Shown piece after piece: positions 39,319-51,345 of a stretch of DNA of 64,000 bases (position 1 is the stretch's first letter; every line of letters begins with the position of its first letter). Origin of the DNA: Rhodococcus sp. B7740. GTDB taxonomy: Bacteria; Actinomycetota; Actinomycetes; Mycobacteriales; Mycobacteriaceae. The position numbers and the translations under genes are program-made. The notes beneath the pieces are model-generated. The model saw nothing but the letters and a program-made list of their open reading frames with translations. It did not search any database and had not been told where the DNA came from. The stretch spans positions 620,001 to 684,000 of the forward strand of contig NZ_CP010797.1 of the NCBI RefSeq assembly GCF_000954115.1, in the 5' to 3' direction.

Positions 39319-39660
39319 GTGGGATTGTTCGATCGACTCAAGCGAAGCGGTGGGGGCGCGAAACGGGCTCCGGAAGGGTCGGTTGCCCAGTACCTGGCCG
39401 ATTGGACCGACGCGCGGATCGGTGTCGAGGCCTACGTCGAGCCGAAGACGACCGTGACCCCGCTGACCGTCGTACTGGTCGCGAACGACGGCGAATGGAC
39501 CCGTCGGCCGCTCGATGAAAAATATGTACGAAAGATCGGATCCGACCTGAAGATCCCGGTGTACGACGTGCGCAAGACCGGCTACCCCCAGCGCATGCGC
39601 GATCACGACGCCCGCCAGAAGGTCATCAGGAAGCGCGAACAGCAGCAACGCGATCTCTGA
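39319..39660 (+). CDS. Conserved hypothetical protein, basic C-terminus
   Basis: 113 residues from the GTG at 39319, which has AAAGG 8 nt upstream. Begins GLFDRLKRSGGGAKRAPEG, has a compact middle part (SVAQYLADWTDARIGVEAYV ... VANDGEWTRRPLD) and a highly basic C-terminal helix (MRDHDARQKVIRKREQQ). Related proteins occur across Rhodococcus and Mycobacterium, sometimes labelled oxidoreductase without evidence. Function unknown. Convergent with pepA, from which it is separated by a 12-bp hairpin. Confidence 0.85.
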   Translation: MGLFDRLKRSGGGAKRAPEGSVAQYLADWTDARIGVEAYVEPKTTVTPLTVVLVANDGEWTRRPLDEKYVRKIGSDLKIPVYDVRKTGYPQRMRDHDARQKVIRKREQQQRDL

Positions 39661-39667
39661 CCTCGCC

Positions 39668-39698
39668 CGTGCGTGCGGACGCCGAATCCGCACGCACG
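39668..39698. terminator. Bidirectional terminator hairpin
   Basis: 12-bp perfect stem (39668-39679 with 39687-39698), 7-nt loop, between the convergent stops at 39660 and 39710. Confidence 0.75.
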
Positions 39699-39709
39699 GA
39701 CTCTCGTGA

Positions 39710-41233
39710 TCAGCCGTTCTCGACGATGTCCTCCAGGACCGCGAACATCGTCCGTACGGGAACGCCGGTGCCGCCTTTGCCGGTGTACCCGAAGGGGCCA
39801 CCGGTGTTGTACGCCGGGCCCGCGACGTCGATGTGAGCCCATTCGACGCCGTCGGCGACGAATTCTTTGAGGAACAGAGCTGCTGCCAGCATTCCTCCGG
39901 CCCGGCCGTTGGTGACGTTCGCCAGATCGGCCACCTTGGAGTCGAGTTCGCGTCGAATCTCTTTCGGCAACGGCATAGCCCATGCGTTTTCGCCGATGGC
40001 TTGGGAGATTTCGGCGACGCGGTCGCGGAAATTGTCGGTACCCATCACGCCCGGCGTTCTGTTGCCGAGCGCTACGACCTGAGCTCCGGTGAGCGTCGCG
40101 GTGTCGATGAGGTAATCCGGATCGTCCTCGCAGGCCCGCACGATCGCGTCGGCCAGTACCAGTCGACCTTCGGCGTCGGTGTTGATGACCTCGACGGTGA
40201 TGCCGCCGTACTGGGTCAGTACATCGCCCGGACGCTGCGCAGTGCCCGACGGCATGTTCTCGGCCATCGGCACCGTCGCGATGACGTCCAGTGGCAGATC
40301 GACCTTCGCGGCCAGGATCACCGTCGCGATGACCGCAGCGGCACCGCCCATGTCGGAGGTCATGTTCTCCATGCCCGCAGCGGGTTTGATGGAGATGCCG
40401 CCGGTGTCGAACGTGATTCCCTTGCCCACCAGGGCGACCTTCTTCGCGCCCCGCTTCCCACCCGAGTGCGTCAGGCGAACCAGCCGCGGCAGGCGCGAAG
40501 AACCCTTGCCGACGCCGTGAATGCCGCCGTAGCCGTCCTTCTCCAGTGCCTTGTCGTCCATGATCTCGACCTTCAGGCCCGCTGCCGTACCGAGGGCCTT
40601 GGCCTGTGCGGCGAACTCCTCGGGGTAGAGGTGGCTCGGCGGGGTGTTGACGAAATCGCGTGCTACGGCAACGGATTCGGCGATGGCGAGCGATCGTGCC
40701 AGCTCGTTCTTGGCGTCCTTGGAGCGGGTGTCGGGAACGAGCAACTCGACGCGCGCGAGTGGTAGCGCGTCGGACTTCGGTGCCGAGAGTGCCGATTTGA
40801 ACTCGGTGAACTGATATGCGCCGAGAAAGAACCCTTCTGCGGCGGCACCGAGATCGAGCGCAGACAACGTGGTCGCTGCAGTGTCGACCCCCTTGAGCGA
40901 GCGTGCCGCGGTACCGGCCGACTGCCGAATCCGCTCGCTGTCGATGTCGGCGGCGCTGCCGAGGCCGACCGCCAGCACGCTGTCCACCGACAGGCCGGAC
41001 GGTGCCGGAATGCGCACCAGCTCGTCGGCCTTTCCGGTGGCACCGACGGATTCGAAGGCGTCGAGTAGCGCAGCGGCGACGGCGTCGTCGGAAATGTCGT
41101 CGGTGATGGCGAGTTCGAGGCCGTCGTCACTGGTGCTCAGCGCGACTACGAGAACGTCGACTTTCTTGCCGAGCTTGCCCGCGAGGACCAGGTCGGGTCC
41201 GAGAGTGCGGGAAGGCGTCGAGGGTGAAGGCAC
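39710..41233 (-). CDS. pepA: Leucyl aminopeptidase
   Basis: 507-residue M17 family aminopeptidase with two metal ions. The catalytic C-terminal domain has [15 protein letters not shown], the signature [12 protein letters not shown] and the bicarbonate-binding Arg in the same motif. The N-terminal macro-like domain starts with [18 protein letters not shown]. The GTG at 41233 follows AGGAG at 7 nt; a much longer in-frame extension runs antisense through gcvT and is not real. Divergent from gcvT. Role: turnover of N-terminal residues, hexameric and cytoplasmic. Confidence 0.96.
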   Translation of the reverse strand: MPSPSTPSRTLGPDLVLAGKLGKKVDVLVVALSTSDDGLELAITDDISDDAVAAALLDAFESVGATGKADELVRIPAPSGLSVDSVLAVGLGSAADIDSERIRQSAGTAARSLKGVDTAATTLSALDLGAAAEGFFLGAYQFTEFKSALSAPKSDALPLARVELLVPDTRSKDAKNELARSLAIAESVAVARDFVNTPPSHLYPEEFAAQAKALGTAAGLKVEIMDDKALEKDGYGGIHGVGKGSSRLPRLVRLTHSGGKRGAKKVALVGKGITFDTGGISIKPAAGMENMTSDMGGAAAVIATVILAAKVDLPLDVIATVPMAENMPSGTAQRPGDVLTQYGGITVEVINTDAEGRLVLADAIVRACEDDPDYLIDTATLTGAQVVALGNRTPGVMGTDNFRDRVAEISQAIGENAWAMPLPKEIRRELDSKVADLANVTNGRAGGMLAAALFLKEFVADGVEWAHIDVAGPAYNTGGPFGYTGKGGTGVPVRTMFAVLEDIVENG

Positions 41234-41350
41234 GTGGCTGCTCCTGTAGGGGTTGACGTGTACGTACCTCGATCCTAGTGACGACGCGTCGAGGGACGCA
41301 GTCGGTCTGCCGGGCCCGCTACGGCCGCGATGTGAGCTAGCGTGACCGCC

Positions 41351-42451
41351 ATGACCGACACCGAGCTGATCGAGGGACCACTTCACGCCGTGCACACCGA
41401 ATTGGGCGCGACATTCGCACCTTTCGGCGGCTGGACGATGCCGGTGTCGTACGCCGGAGTCGTCGTCGAGCACACGGCGGTGCGAGAAGCCGTCGGCCTG
41501 TTCGATGTGGGGCATCTCGGCAAGGCGTCGGTGACCGGGCCCGGAGCCGCCGCGTTCGTGAACTCCGTGCTCACCAACGATCTGGACCGAATCGAACCGG
41601 GCAAGGCGCAGTACACGTTGTGCTGCACCGAATCCGGCGGTGTCGTCGACGACCTGATCGCGTACTACGTCTCGGACGAGAACGTCTTTCTGGTGCCGAA
41701 CGCAGCCAACACTGCGGCCGTCGTCGCGGCGATGGCCGAGCAGGCACCCGAAGGCGTGTCGGTGGTGAACCAGCACCGAGACTTCGGAGTGCTGGCCGTG
41801 CAGGGACCGAAATCGAGCGAGGTCCTGCAGGAGCTGGGCCTGCCGACCGACATGGACTACATGGCGTTCGAGGACGCCACCTGGAATTCGGTGGCGGTGC
41901 GGGTCTGCCGGACCGGATACACCGGCGAACACGGCTACGAGCTCGTTCCCCCCGCCGGAGATGTGGAACCTCTCTTTCGGGCACTCGTTGCTGCAGTGCG
42001 ATCGCGCGGAGGCCAGGTGTGCGGGCTCGGCGCACGCGATACGTTGCGCACCGAGATGGGGTACCCGCTGCACGGACACGAACTGGCACTGGACATCTCG
42101 CCGCTCGAGGCGCGCTGCGGCTGGGCGATCGGGTGGAAGAAGGATGCGTTCTGGGGCAAGGAAGCACTGTCCGCCGAGAAAGCGAGCGGGCCGGCGCGCG
42201 TACTGCGCGGACTGAAGGCCCTCGACCGCGGTGTTCTACGCCCCGGTCTCACCGTGCGTGCGTCGGGGCAGGACATCGGGACGACGACCTCCGGAACGTT
42301 CTCGCCGTCGCTGAAGATCGGAATCGCCCTCGCCCTGCTCGACGCGCAAGCCGCTCCGGAGGTGGGCACGGAGGTCGAGGTCGACGTTCGTGGGCGAGCG
42401 TTGCGCTGCGAAGTGGTCGCGCCGCCGTTCGTCGCAGCGAAGACCAGGTGA
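41351..42451 (+). CDS. gcvT: Glycine cleavage system T protein (aminomethyltransferase)
   Basis: 366 residues; moves the methylene of aminomethyl-lipoyl GcvH to tetrahydrofolate. Family motifs: [43 protein letters not shown]. The ATG at 41351 is taken; GTG 41342 would add three residues. GcvH and GcvP are not in this window. It depends on lipoylated GcvH, linking it to lipA and lipB 5-6 kb away. ilvE follows 41 nt downstream, as in M. tuberculosis. Confidence 0.95.
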   Translation: MTDTELIEGPLHAVHTELGATFAPFGGWTMPVSYAGVVVEHTAVREAVGLFDVGHLGKASVTGPGAAAFVNSVLTNDLDRIEPGKAQYTLCCTESGGVVDDLIAYYVSDENVFLVPNAANTAAVVAAMAEQAPEGVSVVNQHRDFGVLAVQGPKSSEVLQELGLPTDMDYMAFEDATWNSVAVRVCRTGYTGEHGYELVPPAGDVEPLFRALVAAVRSRGGQVCGLGARDTLRTEMGYPLHGHELALDISPLEARCGWAIGWKKDAFWGKEALSAEKASGPARVLRGLKALDRGVLRPGLTVRASGQDIGTTTSGTFSPSLKIGIALALLDAQAAPEVGTEVEVDVRGRALRCEVVAPPFVAAKTR

Positions 42452-42492
42452 CCGCGCGAGAGCGCAGCGACCTTGACGATAGTATCTCCGGC

Positions 42493-43596
42493 ATGACAGG
42501 TGTTTCCGAGTTCGCGTACGTGCAGCATCCCTCTCCCGCCACTCCGGTGGAGCGCGACGCGGTGCTCGCTGCACCCGGTTTCGGAAAGCACTTCACCGAC
42601 CACATGGTGTACATCGACTACACCCGTGACGGCGGATGGCACGATGCGACGATCGCGCCCTACGGACCGATCGAGCTCGACCCGGCCGCGATGGTGCTGC
42701 ACTACGGTCAGGCCATCTTCGAGGGACTCAAGATCTACCGTCAGCCGAACGGCGACCTCTCGACCTTCCGGGTGCAGTCCAACGCCGAGCGCTTCCGCTC
42801 GTCCGCCCGTCGCCTGGCGATGCCGGAGTTGCCGGACGAGCTGTTCATCGGATCGATCGAGAAGCTTCTCGAATTCGACCACGAGTGGGTCCCCGCAGCA
42901 GGCGGCGAAGACGCGCTGTACGTCCGGCCGTACATGTTCTCCACCGAGGTCGGGCTGGGCGTGCGCCCCGCCGACTCGTACCGCTACATGTTGATCGCCT
43001 CGCCCGCGGGCGCGTACTTCCCTCGAGGCGTCAAGCCGGTGAGCGTCTGGCTGTCCACCGAATACGTCCGGGCGGCACCGGGCGGGACCGGTGCGGCGAA
43101 ATTCGCCGGCAACTACGCCGCATCGCTTCTGGCGCAAGCACAGGCCAGCGACGAGGGATGCGATCAGGTGGTCTGGCTCGACGCCACCGAGCGCCGCTAC
43201 GTCGAGGAAATGGGCGGTATGAACCTGTTCTTCGTCTTCGGCTCGGGCTCCGATGCACGCCTGGTGACCCCGTCGCTGTCCGGATCGCTTCTGCCCGGCA
43301 TCACCCGCGACTCGCTGCTGGCCCTGGCGACCGACGCAGGCATCCCCGTCGAAGAGCGGCGGATCTCCACCGAGGAGTGGCGCAAGGGTGCCGACTCCGG
43401 CGAGATCACCGAGGTGTTCGCCTGCGGCACAGCAGCCGTCATCACACCGGTGGGCAGCGTCAAGTCCACCGAGGGCACGTTCGAGATCGCAGGCGGTGAG
43501 CCTGGCGAGATCACTCTCGCACTACGTGACACGCTCACCGGCATTCAGCGCGGAACGTTCGCCGATACTCACGGCTGGATGACAACGCTCCGCTAG
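42493..43596 (+). CDS. ilvE: Branched-chain amino acid aminotransferase
   Basis: 367 residues, fold-type IV PLP enzyme for the last step of valine, leucine and isoleucine synthesis. PLP lysine Lys203 in [24 protein letters not shown] and [11 protein letters not shown] form the cofactor phosphate region. ATG at 42493 ([10 protein letters not shown]). The stop TAG at 43594 shares bases with the convergent cobS stop, so the two genes end within CTAG. Confidence 0.96.
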   Translation: MTGVSEFAYVQHPSPATPVERDAVLAAPGFGKHFTDHMVYIDYTRDGGWHDATIAPYGPIELDPAAMVLHYGQAIFEGLKIYRQPNGDLSTFRVQSNAERFRSSARRLAMPELPDELFIGSIEKLLEFDHEWVPAAGGEDALYVRPYMFSTEVGLGVRPADSYRYMLIASPAGAYFPRGVKPVSVWLSTEYVRAAPGGTGAAKFAGNYAASLLAQAQASDEGCDQVVWLDATERRYVEEMGGMNLFFVFGSGSDARLVTPSLSGSLLPGITRDSLLALATDAGIPVEERRISTEEWRKGADSGEITEVFACGTAAVITPVGSVKSTEGTFEIAGGEPGEITLALRDTLTGIQRGTFADTHGWMTTLR

Positions 43597-44354
43597 CTCC
43601 CCAGGAGCAGGCCGACCGCGGCCAGTGCGGTGGTGGTCTCGATTCCGGCTCCGAGCACGTCGCCGGAGAGCCCGCCGAAGCGTCGGACGCAGTGACGAGT
43701 GAGAATCACCGCGACGGCGAGTGCGGCGATCACCACCAGCGATCCCTGCCACGGTCGGTCGGGCAAAATGTACGTGAACATGGCCGTTGCCACGCCTGTC
43801 CACAACGCCACGACCGCGGTCGACTGAGTGCCTGCCACCAGCGCGCCGAAGCCGCTCGGTGCCGCCGCGTCGATCCCTCGGCGGCACGCGACCACTGCCG
43901 ACACTCTTGCGATCACCGAGACGCACACGATGGCCCACCACATGTGCAACTGCGCGAGCTGGCCCAGGCTTGCGGCCTGTATCCCCAACACCAGAACGAG
44001 TGCTGCCACACCGAACGGGCCTGCACTGCCGGATTTCATGACTTCTCGCGCGCGCTCGGGAGGCCCGTAGCAGCCGAGTCCGTCTGCGGTGTCGGCCAAG
44101 CCGTCGAGATGCATACCCCGGGTGAGCAGTGCCGAGGCACCGACGGCGATCAGTCCGCCGAGCAGTGGTGACAGTCCGGCCGCGATCGACACCCACAGCA
44201 GCGCGGCGGAGATGCCGCCGAGGGCGAGGCCGACGAGCGGCGCGAACGCGATCGCGCGTCCCGCGGAGTGTCTGTCGACGTCCTCCGGGCCGCGCACGGG
44301 CAGTACCGTCAGCCAGGAGAACGCGAGCAACACTCCATCGGCGCGCCTGCTCAC
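43593..44354 (-). CDS. cobS: Adenosylcobinamide-GDP ribazoletransferase (cobalamin synthase)
   Basis: 253-residue integral membrane enzyme joining adenosylcobinamide-GDP with alpha-ribazole (phosphate). Hallmarks: FSWLTVLPV near the N-terminus, [15 protein letters not shown] with the metal-binding acidic residues, and GSAGPFGV. Multiple hydrophobic helices. The GTG at 44354 lies 2 nt after the cobT stop. Last gene of the cobU-cobT-cobS operon. Confidence 0.95.
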   Translation of the reverse strand: MSRRADGVLLAFSWLTVLPVRGPEDVDRHSAGRAIAFAPLVGLALGGISAALLWVSIAAGLSPLLGGLIAVGASALLTRGMHLDGLADTADGLGCYGPPERAREVMKSGSAGPFGVAALVLVLGIQAASLGQLAQLHMWWAIVCVSVIARVSAVVACRRGIDAAAPSGFGALVAGTQSTAVVALWTGVATAMFTYILPDRPWQGSLVVIAALAVAVILTRHCVRRFGGLSGDVLGAGIETTTALAAVGLLLGS

Positions 44355-44356
44355 GG

Positions 44357-45454
44357 TCAGGGATTTTCGGTACTGCTGTGAGCTTCGCTGTCGCCGGTGC
44401 TGACCCCGGCGTCGGCGAAGGTCGCCATCGAATTCAGAGTGCCGACACCCGCACGAACCAGAGGCAACGCCGCCAGCGCACCCGAGCCCTCGCCGAGACG
44501 CATCTCGAGCTCCACGAGCGGTTCGAGACGCAAGTGCCGCAACGCAAGTGAATGGGCAGGCTCGGCCGAACGATGTCCGGCAACCCACCAGTTGCGCGCT
44601 CCGGCCGCTGCATCCTCGGCCACCAGAGCGGCCGCGGTCACCACGAGGCCGTCCAGAATCACCGGGGTTCGCCGATGCGCAGCCTGGGCGAGAAAGCCGG
44701 CGAGAGCCGCGATGTCGGCACCGCCCGCGACCCGGAGCAGGTCGGTGGGGTTCTTCGCGACCGGACGAGCCCTACGCATCGCATCCCGGATCGCCGCGGT
44801 CTTCCTGATCCACCCCGCATCGTCGATTCCGGTGCCGCGGCCGACAGCGGCAACCGGTTCGGTGTCGGTCAGGGTGGCGATCAAAACCGTTGCAGGAGTG
44901 GTGTTTCCGATGCCCATGTCGCCTGCGATGAGAAGATCCGCGCCGGCGTCGACTTCCTCGTCGGCGATGGCGGCTCCGGCAGCGACGGCGGCCCGAACCT
45001 CGTCCTCGGTCAGCGCGTCCTCGCGGTCGATGGATCCGCTGGACCGTCGAATCTTGAACGCGGACACGGAAGAATCGGTATCGGCGTCGACTGCGATGTC
45101 GACGACCCGAACCGCCGCACCGGCGATATCGGCGAGCACGTTCACCGCGGCACCGCCGGCGCGGATGTTCTCGACCATCTGGGCCGTGACCTCGGGAGGG
45201 TAGGCGGAGACCCCGTGCGCAGCGACGCCGTGATCGCCGGCGAAGACGACGACACGCACTCGTTCGAGAGACCGCGGCGGACAGGCGTCCTGGCAGGCCG
45301 CGATCCACTCACCGAGCGTCTCGAGGCGACCGAGGCTGCCGGCGGGCTTTGTCAATTCCCGTTGCCGGTCCGCCGCAGCCGATCGAGCCGAGTCCGACGG
45401 AGCCGTCACCGGACGAAACGGCGTCGCCGAATCCTCTTCCGAAAGAATTGTCAC
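44357..45454 (-). CDS. cobT: Nicotinate-nucleotide-dimethylbenzimidazole phosphoribosyltransferase
   Basis: 365 residues; makes alpha-ribazole phosphate from dimethylbenzimidazole and nicotinate mononucleotide. Motifs: [42 protein letters not shown], and the catalytic Glu in [16 protein letters not shown]. The GTG at 45454 overlaps the cobU stop by 4 nt. Confidence 0.96.
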   Translation of the reverse strand: MTILSEEDSATPFRPVTAPSDSARSAAADRQRELTKPAGSLGRLETLGEWIAACQDACPPRSLERVRVVVFAGDHGVAAHGVSAYPPEVTAQMVENIRAGGAAVNVLADIAGAAVRVVDIAVDADTDSSVSAFKIRRSSGSIDREDALTEDEVRAAVAAGAAIADEEVDAGADLLIAGDMGIGNTTPATVLIATLTDTEPVAAVGRGTGIDDAGWIRKTAAIRDAMRRARPVAKNPTDLLRVAGGADIAALAGFLAQAAHRRTPVILDGLVVTAAALVAEDAAAGARNWWVAGHRSAEPAHSLALRHLRLEPLVELEMRLGEGSGALAALPLVRAGVGTLNSMATFADAGVSTGDSEAHSSTENP

Positions 45455-46020
45455 ACTGTGCCTTTCGCGGTTGTGAAGTCCGCCGGAGGTTCCTTGAGGG
45501 TCAGCGCGAGGCCCGCAACGACCAGCAGAACCCTGTCACACACTGTCGCGAGCCGAGAATTGAGCAAGCCCAGCTCGTCTCGGAAGAGGCGACCGGAACG
45601 GGATTCGGGCACCACGGACAGGCCGACCTCGGGGCTGACAAGTACGAGAGGCGACGCGCATCGCGCGACTGCCCCGACCAGGTCGTCGACTGCCGGTGCG
45701 ACGGTGCCGCGGGGGAGCTCCCAGGCCTGCGCGTCGTCGAGCATTCCCGTCAGCCACGTTCCGAGGTCGTCGACGACGGTGGTGCCGTCCCACGGCTGCG
45801 CGATGACACCAGCCAGTGACGTGACGGTTTCGACGGTGGACCAGTGATTGGGTCTCGACGCGCGATGACGGTCGATACGGCGCTGCCAGTCCTCGTCGGT
45901 GGCGTCCCGCCTACCGGTGGCGAGGTAGCGAACCGGCTCGAGAACGGCAAGCGATTCGGCGTGCCCGGACTTGCCGGATCTGGCCCCACCGAGCACGAGA
46001 GTTCGAGTCGGTACGCCCAC
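45451..46020 (-). CDS. cobU: Adenosylcobinamide kinase/guanylyltransferase
   Basis: 189 residues. P-loop GGARSGKS at the N-terminus, [19 protein letters not shown] and the RPNHWSTVE segment with the guanylylation-site histidine region. Activates adenosylcobinamide with GTP. The GTG at 46020 places the P-loop normally and lies 5 nt after the upstream DUF3043 stop, so DUF3043-cobU-cobT-cobS are probably one transcript. Confidence 0.95.
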   Translation of the reverse strand: MGVPTRTLVLGGARSGKSGHAESLAVLEPVRYLATGRRDATDEDWQRRIDRHRASRPNHWSTVETVTSLAGVIAQPWDGTTVVDDLGTWLTGMLDDAQAWELPRGTVAPAVDDLVGAVARCASPLVLVSPEVGLSVVPESRSGRLFRDELGLLNSRLATVCDRVLLVVAGLALTLKEPPADFTTAKGTV

Positions 46021-46025
46021 CGACG

Positions 46026-46685
46026 TCAGACGGCCTCGCCGGCGCTGACTCGCGGCTTGGGGGCGCGCATCTTGCGGATCTGGGACGCGCGGACGAATGC
46101 GTACCACCCGATCTTGAAACCACCGTCGGTGGTCTCGGGGAACCGCACCCGGATCTTGTTGTTGATCATCTTGCCGAGGTAGATGCCCTCACCGACCATG
46201 AAGAGCATCATCACGAACATGCCGAGGGTGACGTACTGCTGCACCTGAGGCTGCAGGAACAACGCGAAGATCAAGATCAACGCGAGTGGCATGAACAGTC
46301 CGACGAGGTTGCGCCGCGCGTCGACGATGTCGCGCACGTACGCGCGGACCGGACCCTTGTCGCGGGGGAGCAGGTACTTGTCGTCGCCCGCGAGCATGCG
46401 TGCGCGACGCTCGGCTGCGGCGGCGCGTCGCTCGTTGGAGGCGGCCTTGCGGTCTTCCTTGCTGCCCTTGTTCGCCTTGCGGCGCTCGCGTGCCTCTTTG
46501 CTCGTCAGCGGAGCAGGAGCAACCGGTCCACGACGCCGCGCCTCGGCGTCACGACGCTTGGGGGTCGGTCGGCCCTTACCGAGAGACACCGAAGAGGTCG
46601 CGTCGCTCCCGGCCGTCGTCGACTCGGATTCGTTCGAGTCGTTTCCGTCCGAATTGTCAGAGTTTCCACGGCGTAGCAGCTTCAC
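46026..46685 (-). CDS. DUF3043 membrane protein
   Basis: 219 residues. A long charged, disordered N-terminal half (Ser/Asn/Asp then Arg/Lys/Ala-rich, to about residue 105) is followed by the conserved YVRDIVDARRNLVG and two transmembrane helices (about 128-180), and a basic C-terminal tail. Conserved in Mycobacteriales (Rv2206), function unknown. GTG at 46685 (VKLLRRG) is chosen because residues further upstream look non-coding. It heads the cobU-cobT-cobS cluster. Confidence 0.88.
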   Translation of the reverse strand: MKLLRRGNSDNSDGNDSNESESTTAGSDATSSVSLGKGRPTPKRRDAEARRRGPVAPAPLTSKEARERRKANKGSKEDRKAASNERRAAAAERRARMLAGDDKYLLPRDKGPVRAYVRDIVDARRNLVGLFMPLALILIFALFLQPQVQQYVTLGMFVMMLFMVGEGIYLGKMINNKIRVRFPETTDGGFKIGWYAFVRASQIRKMRAPKPRVSAGEAV

Positions 46686-46785
46686 GCACTCAGAGTATGG
46701 GATGGCTCGTCGGATTCGAACACCGGCCAGGTCAGCGACGAAACAGCGGATGCCGTTCCGTCGCTGCAGCCCTAGACTTCCGACG

Positions 46786-47859
46786 ATGCGAGTGATGATT
46801 GCGCCGGATTCGTTCGGAGACACCCTGACTGCCGCGGCCGCGGCCGACGCCATCGCCAGGGGATGGGCGTCGGTCCGGGAGACCGACGAGCTCGAACTCG
46901 CCCCTCAATCCGACGGTGGCCCCGGCTTCGTCGAAGTACTGGCTTCGCGCATCGGCACCGTGCAGTTCGCGGATGTGGACGGGCCGCTCGGTAACCCGGT
47001 CCGAGCCGAATGGCTGCTGGACGGCACGGCGGCATACATCGAATCGGCTCAGGCCTGCGGACTGCATCTGCTCGACGGGCCGCCCACCCCACTGTCCGCG
47101 TCGAAGGCGAGCAGCTACGGCGTCGGTCAGTTGCTCGGCGCGGCACTGGACAGCGGAGCCGAAACGATATTCGTCGGACTCGGCGGAAGTAGCTGCAGCG
47201 ACGGTGGCCGCGCGATGATTCGTGCGCTGGGCGGACTCGGATCGGCAGTCGCCCGGTTGTCCGACATCGACCTCGTCGCCGCGTCGGACGTGGAGAATCC
47301 GCTGCTGGGCGACGCCGGTGCAGCCCGAGTCTTCGGTCCACAGAAGGGTGCCGACGCAGAGACCGTTGCTCGGCTCGAGGAGCTGAACGCCGACTGGGCG
47401 GCGGTCCTGTCCGCCGCGGGTCACGACGTGGCGGACCGGCCGGGTGCCGGGGCCGCCGGTGGTATCGGGGCGGCGTTGTTCGCACTGGGCGGCAGGCAGC
47501 AGCCCGGGGCGGCTGTCGTGGCCGAGCGGACCGGCCAGCAAGAACTGTTGGACTCGGTCGACCTGGTGCTCACCGGTGAGGGCAAATTCGACTCGCAGTC
47601 GCTGCGGGGCAAGCTGGTGTCGAGAATCGCTGCCGCGGGCGGCGCGACCGGTATCGACACGATCGTGCTCGCGGGACAGGTCACGTTGTCCGAGGACGAA
47701 CTGGAATCGGCGGGTATCTCCGCTGCGCACTCGATCAGTGAGTTCGCAGGATCGGTGGAGCTGGCGATGTCCGACGCGGCGAACCAGCTCGAACAGCTGG
47801 CCGCGCGCGTAGCGGCCGACGTGGACGACACTGCCGTACAACCGAGGCGGCGAGCGTGA
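46786..47859 (+). CDS. Glycerate kinase
   Basis: 357 residues, GarK/GlxK-type (Pfam Gly_kinase). N-terminus MRVMIAPDSFGDTLTA with IARGW, then DGGPGFVEVL, GLGGSSCSDGGRAMI, GPQKGADAETVARLEE and LTGEGKFDSQSLRGK. Phosphorylates D-glycerate with ATP. Same position as Rv2205c in M. tuberculosis. ATG 46786, divergent from the DUF3043-cob cluster by 100 nt. Confidence 0.93.
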   Translation: MRVMIAPDSFGDTLTAAAAADAIARGWASVRETDELELAPQSDGGPGFVEVLASRIGTVQFADVDGPLGNPVRAEWLLDGTAAYIESAQACGLHLLDGPPTPLSASKASSYGVGQLLGAALDSGAETIFVGLGGSSCSDGGRAMIRALGGLGSAVARLSDIDLVAASDVENPLLGDAGAARVFGPQKGADAETVARLEELNADWAAVLSAAGHDVADRPGAGAAGGIGAALFALGGRQQPGAAVVAERTGQQELLDSVDLVLTGEGKFDSQSLRGKLVSRIAAAGGATGIDTIVLAGQVTLSEDELESAGISAAHSISEFAGSVELAMSDAANQLEQLAARVAADVDDTAVQPRRRA

Positions 47860-47924
47860 GGAATAGAGCCACCGGGAGTACGGTTGAGTAGTTCACGGGT
47901 TTGTACGACTGATAGGGAGAGCCC

Positions 47925-48290
47925 ATGACCGTCTCGAACGAGGCCACAACGACCGAAACCACAGCGCACAAGGTCACCATGACGGAGACCGCGTCGACCA
48001 AGGCCAAGGCGTTGCTGGACCAAGAAGGCCGCGACGACCTCGCGCTGCGCATCGCGGTGCAGCCAGGTGGTTGCGCAGGACTGCGCTACCAGCTCTTCTT
48101 CGACGATCGAAGCCTCGACGGCGACCTCGCGGTCGACTTCAACGGCGTCACGCTCGCAGTGGACCGGATGAGCGCCCCGTACGTGGAGGGTGCATCCATC
48201 GACTTCGTGGACACGATCGAGAAGCAGGGCTTCACGATCGACAACCCGAACGCCACGGGATCGTGCGCGTGCGGCGACTCGTTCAACTGA
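47925..48290 (+). CDS. A-type iron-sulfur cluster carrier (HesB/ErpA-like)
   Basis: 121 residues. An N-terminal 20-residue Thr-rich extension, then the HesB domain with the three conserved cysteines in QPGGCAGLRY and GSCACGDSF. Transfers Fe-S clusters to target proteins. The ATG at 47925 has GGGAGAG upstream. Corresponds to Rv2204c. Fe-S clients nearby include LipA and the Rieske protein. Followed by a strong terminator. Confidence 0.94.
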   Translation: MTVSNEATTTETTAHKVTMTETASTKAKALLDQEGRDDLALRIAVQPGGCAGLRYQLFFDDRSLDGDLAVDFNGVTLAVDRMSAPYVEGASIDFVDTIEKQGFTIDNPNATGSCACGDSFN

Positions 48291-48295
48291 GCTGA

Positions 48296-49369
<1,074 letters not shown>

Positions 49370-49377
49370 TGCCGATC

Positions 49378-49405
49378 TCGCCGCCCCGAGCCATCGGGGC
49401 GGCGA
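49378..49405. terminator. Bidirectional terminator
   Basis: Perfect 12-bp stem (49378-49389 with 49394-49405) with a GCCA loop between the convergent kinase and asnB stops. Confidence 0.85.
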
Positions 49406-49416
49406 GGTGACCTCGA

Positions 49417-51345
49417 TCAGATGTTGACCGGGTATTCCGGTTCGGCGATCTGCGGCACGATGCGTTTCTCCACGAAGATTCCGTGCCACACCATGAAGAT
49501 CAGCAGGGTCCACAGTCGACGGCTGTGATCGGACCGGCCGGCGCGGTGGTCGTCGAGCATTGCGACGACGGCTGCCTTGTTCAGCAGGTGATCGGTCTGC
49601 GAATCGGCGATCTGCTGGTGCGCCCAGTCGAAGAGTTCCGTGCCGCGGAGCCAATGGCGCAGTGGCACCGGGAATCCCAGCTTGGCGCGGTGCAGGACAT
49701 GACCGGGAACGATTCCCTCGAGCGCCTGACGCAGAGCGTACTTGGTGGTGTTCTTGGTGATCTTCTGCTCGAGTGGGAGCTTCTCGGCAACCTTGTAGAC
49801 CTCGGAGTCCAGGAACGGGACTCGCAACTCGAGTGAGTTCGCCATGGTGATCTTGTCGGCCTTGACCAGAATGTCGCCACGCAACCAGGTGAACAGATCC
49901 AGATGCTGCATGCGAGCCACCGGATCCCATCCCTGCGACTGCGCGTAGATCGGGGCGGTGACGTCCTGATGGGTCCATTCGGACCGGAACTCGCGCAACA
50001 CCGAGCGCAACTGCGCGTCGTTGAAACTGCGAGCGTTGCCGTAGTACCGCTCTTCGAGGGTCATCGATCCGCGGTTGAGCAGGCTCTTGCCGCGCGTGCC
50101 CTCGGGGATTCGCTCGCTCAACGAGCCGGCCGCTCGTCGAAGGAAGGCGGGCAGCGACTCGAACGGCTTCAACGACAGCGGTTCGCGGTAGATGGTGTAT
50201 CCGCCGAACAATTCGTCCGCACCTTCACCGGACAGCACGACCTTCACGTGCTTGCGTGCTTCCTTGGCGACGAAGTACAGCGGCACCAAGGCGGGGTCGG
50301 CCACAGGATCGTCCAGATACCAGACGATCTCGGGAATGGATGCCGCGAATTCTTCGGGCCCCACGACCTTCACGATGTGCTTCGCTCCGATGGCGGCCGC
50401 GGACTCCGCCGCCACGTCGACCTCGGAGTAGCCCTCGCGCTCGAATCCGGTGGTGAACGTGATCAGGTCGGGATTGTGGCGAATCGCCAGAGCTGCGATG
50501 GCCGTCGAATCGATGCCGCCGGAGAGGAACGAGCCGACGGTGACGTCGGCGCGCATGTGTTTGGCCACCGAATCTTCGAGTGCCTCGGCCATTTCCTGGT
50601 ACCGCGCCTTCTCGGTGCCCGGCGCGAACGGCTGCACCGGGAACTTCGGTGTGAAGTAGCGGGTGATCTTCGGCGTCGTACCGGGGGACAGGGTGGCGTA
50701 GCAACCGGACTCGAGCCGCCGAACGCCTGCGTGCAGGGTCTCGGGCTCGGGGACGTACTGCAGAACGGTGTAGTGCTCGATGGCGCGCGGGTCGAGATCG
50801 GTGTCGACACCGAGCAACTCCATCAGCTCGAGCACGCTCTTCTTCTCACTACCGAACGCGGTGCCACCCGGACCGGTGGCCAGGAACAGCGGCTTGATGC
50901 CGAAGGGATCGCGAGCGACGAACATCTCACGGGTCTCGGTGTCCCAGACGGCGAATGCGAACATGCCCCGAAGCCGCTCCACAGCGGCAGCACCCCAGTA
51001 GTGAAACGCTGCGACGATGGACTCGCTGTCACCCTCGGTGCTGAACTCGGCACCGTGCTCGCGTGCCAGTTCTGCGCGCAGTTCCAGATAGTTGTAGATC
51101 TCGCCGTTGAAGACGAGCGCATACCGGTTCGGCGACTCCGGCGGACCCCAACGCATCGGCTGATGCGAGTGTTCGATGTCGATGAAGGACAACCGATTGA
51201 AGCCGTAGACGACGTCGTCGTCGTGCCAGGTGCCACCGGGCTCGTCCGGGCCGCGGTGTCGCATGCAATGGGTCGCCGAAGCGACGAGTTCGACTCCGGC
51301 GGCGGTCGTTCCGTGAGACGTGAGTACTCCGAGCAGTCCACACAC
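49417..51345 (-). CDS. asnB: Asparagine synthase (glutamine-hydrolysing)
   Basis: 642 residues. N-terminal class II glutaminase with Cys2 in MCGLLGVL and RHRGPDEPG, and C-terminal synthetase with the ATP motif LSGGIDSTA near residue 272 and SGEGADELFGGY. In mycobacteria the orthologue also amidates diaminopimelate in peptidoglycan (LtsA/AsnB), and the protein here could do the same. ATG 51345. Divergent from ctaC across 230 bp. Confidence 0.95.
   Translation of the reverse strand: MCGLLGVLTSHGTTAAGVELVASATHCMRHRGPDEPGGTWHDDDVVYGFNRLSFIDIEHSHQPMRWGPPESPNRYALVFNGEIYNYLELRAELAREHGAEFSTEGDSESIVAAFHYWGAAAVERLRGMFAFAVWDTETREMFVARDPFGIKPLFLATGPGGTAFGSEKKSVLELMELLGVDTDLDPRAIEHYTVLQYVPEPETLHAGVRRLESGCYATLSPGTTPKITRYFTPKFPVQPFAPGTEKARYQEMAEALEDSVAKHMRADVTVGSFLSGGIDSTAIAALAIRHNPDLITFTTGFEREGYSEVDVAAESAAAIGAKHIVKVVGPEEFAASIPEIVWYLDDPVADPALVPLYFVAKEARKHVKVVLSGEGADELFGGYTIYREPLSLKPFESLPAFLRRAAGSLSERIPEGTRGKSLLNRGSMTLEERYYGNARSFNDAQLRSVLREFRSEWTHQDVTAPIYAQSQGWDPVARMQHLDLFTWLRGDILVKADKITMANSLELRVPFLDSEVYKVAEKLPLEQKITKNTTKYALRQALEGIVPGHVLHRAKLGFPVPLRHWLRGTELFDWAHQQIADSQTDHLLNKAAVVAMLDDHRAGRSDHSRRLWTLLIFMVWHGIFVEKRIVPQIAEPEYPVNI

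Noticed and set aside
41234..42079. In-frame N-terminal extension of pepA and, on the other strand, of ilvE into gcvT
   Set aside because: Both extensions run over the clearly coding gcvT; the internal starts have family-matching N-termini, and that of pepA has a ribosome site.
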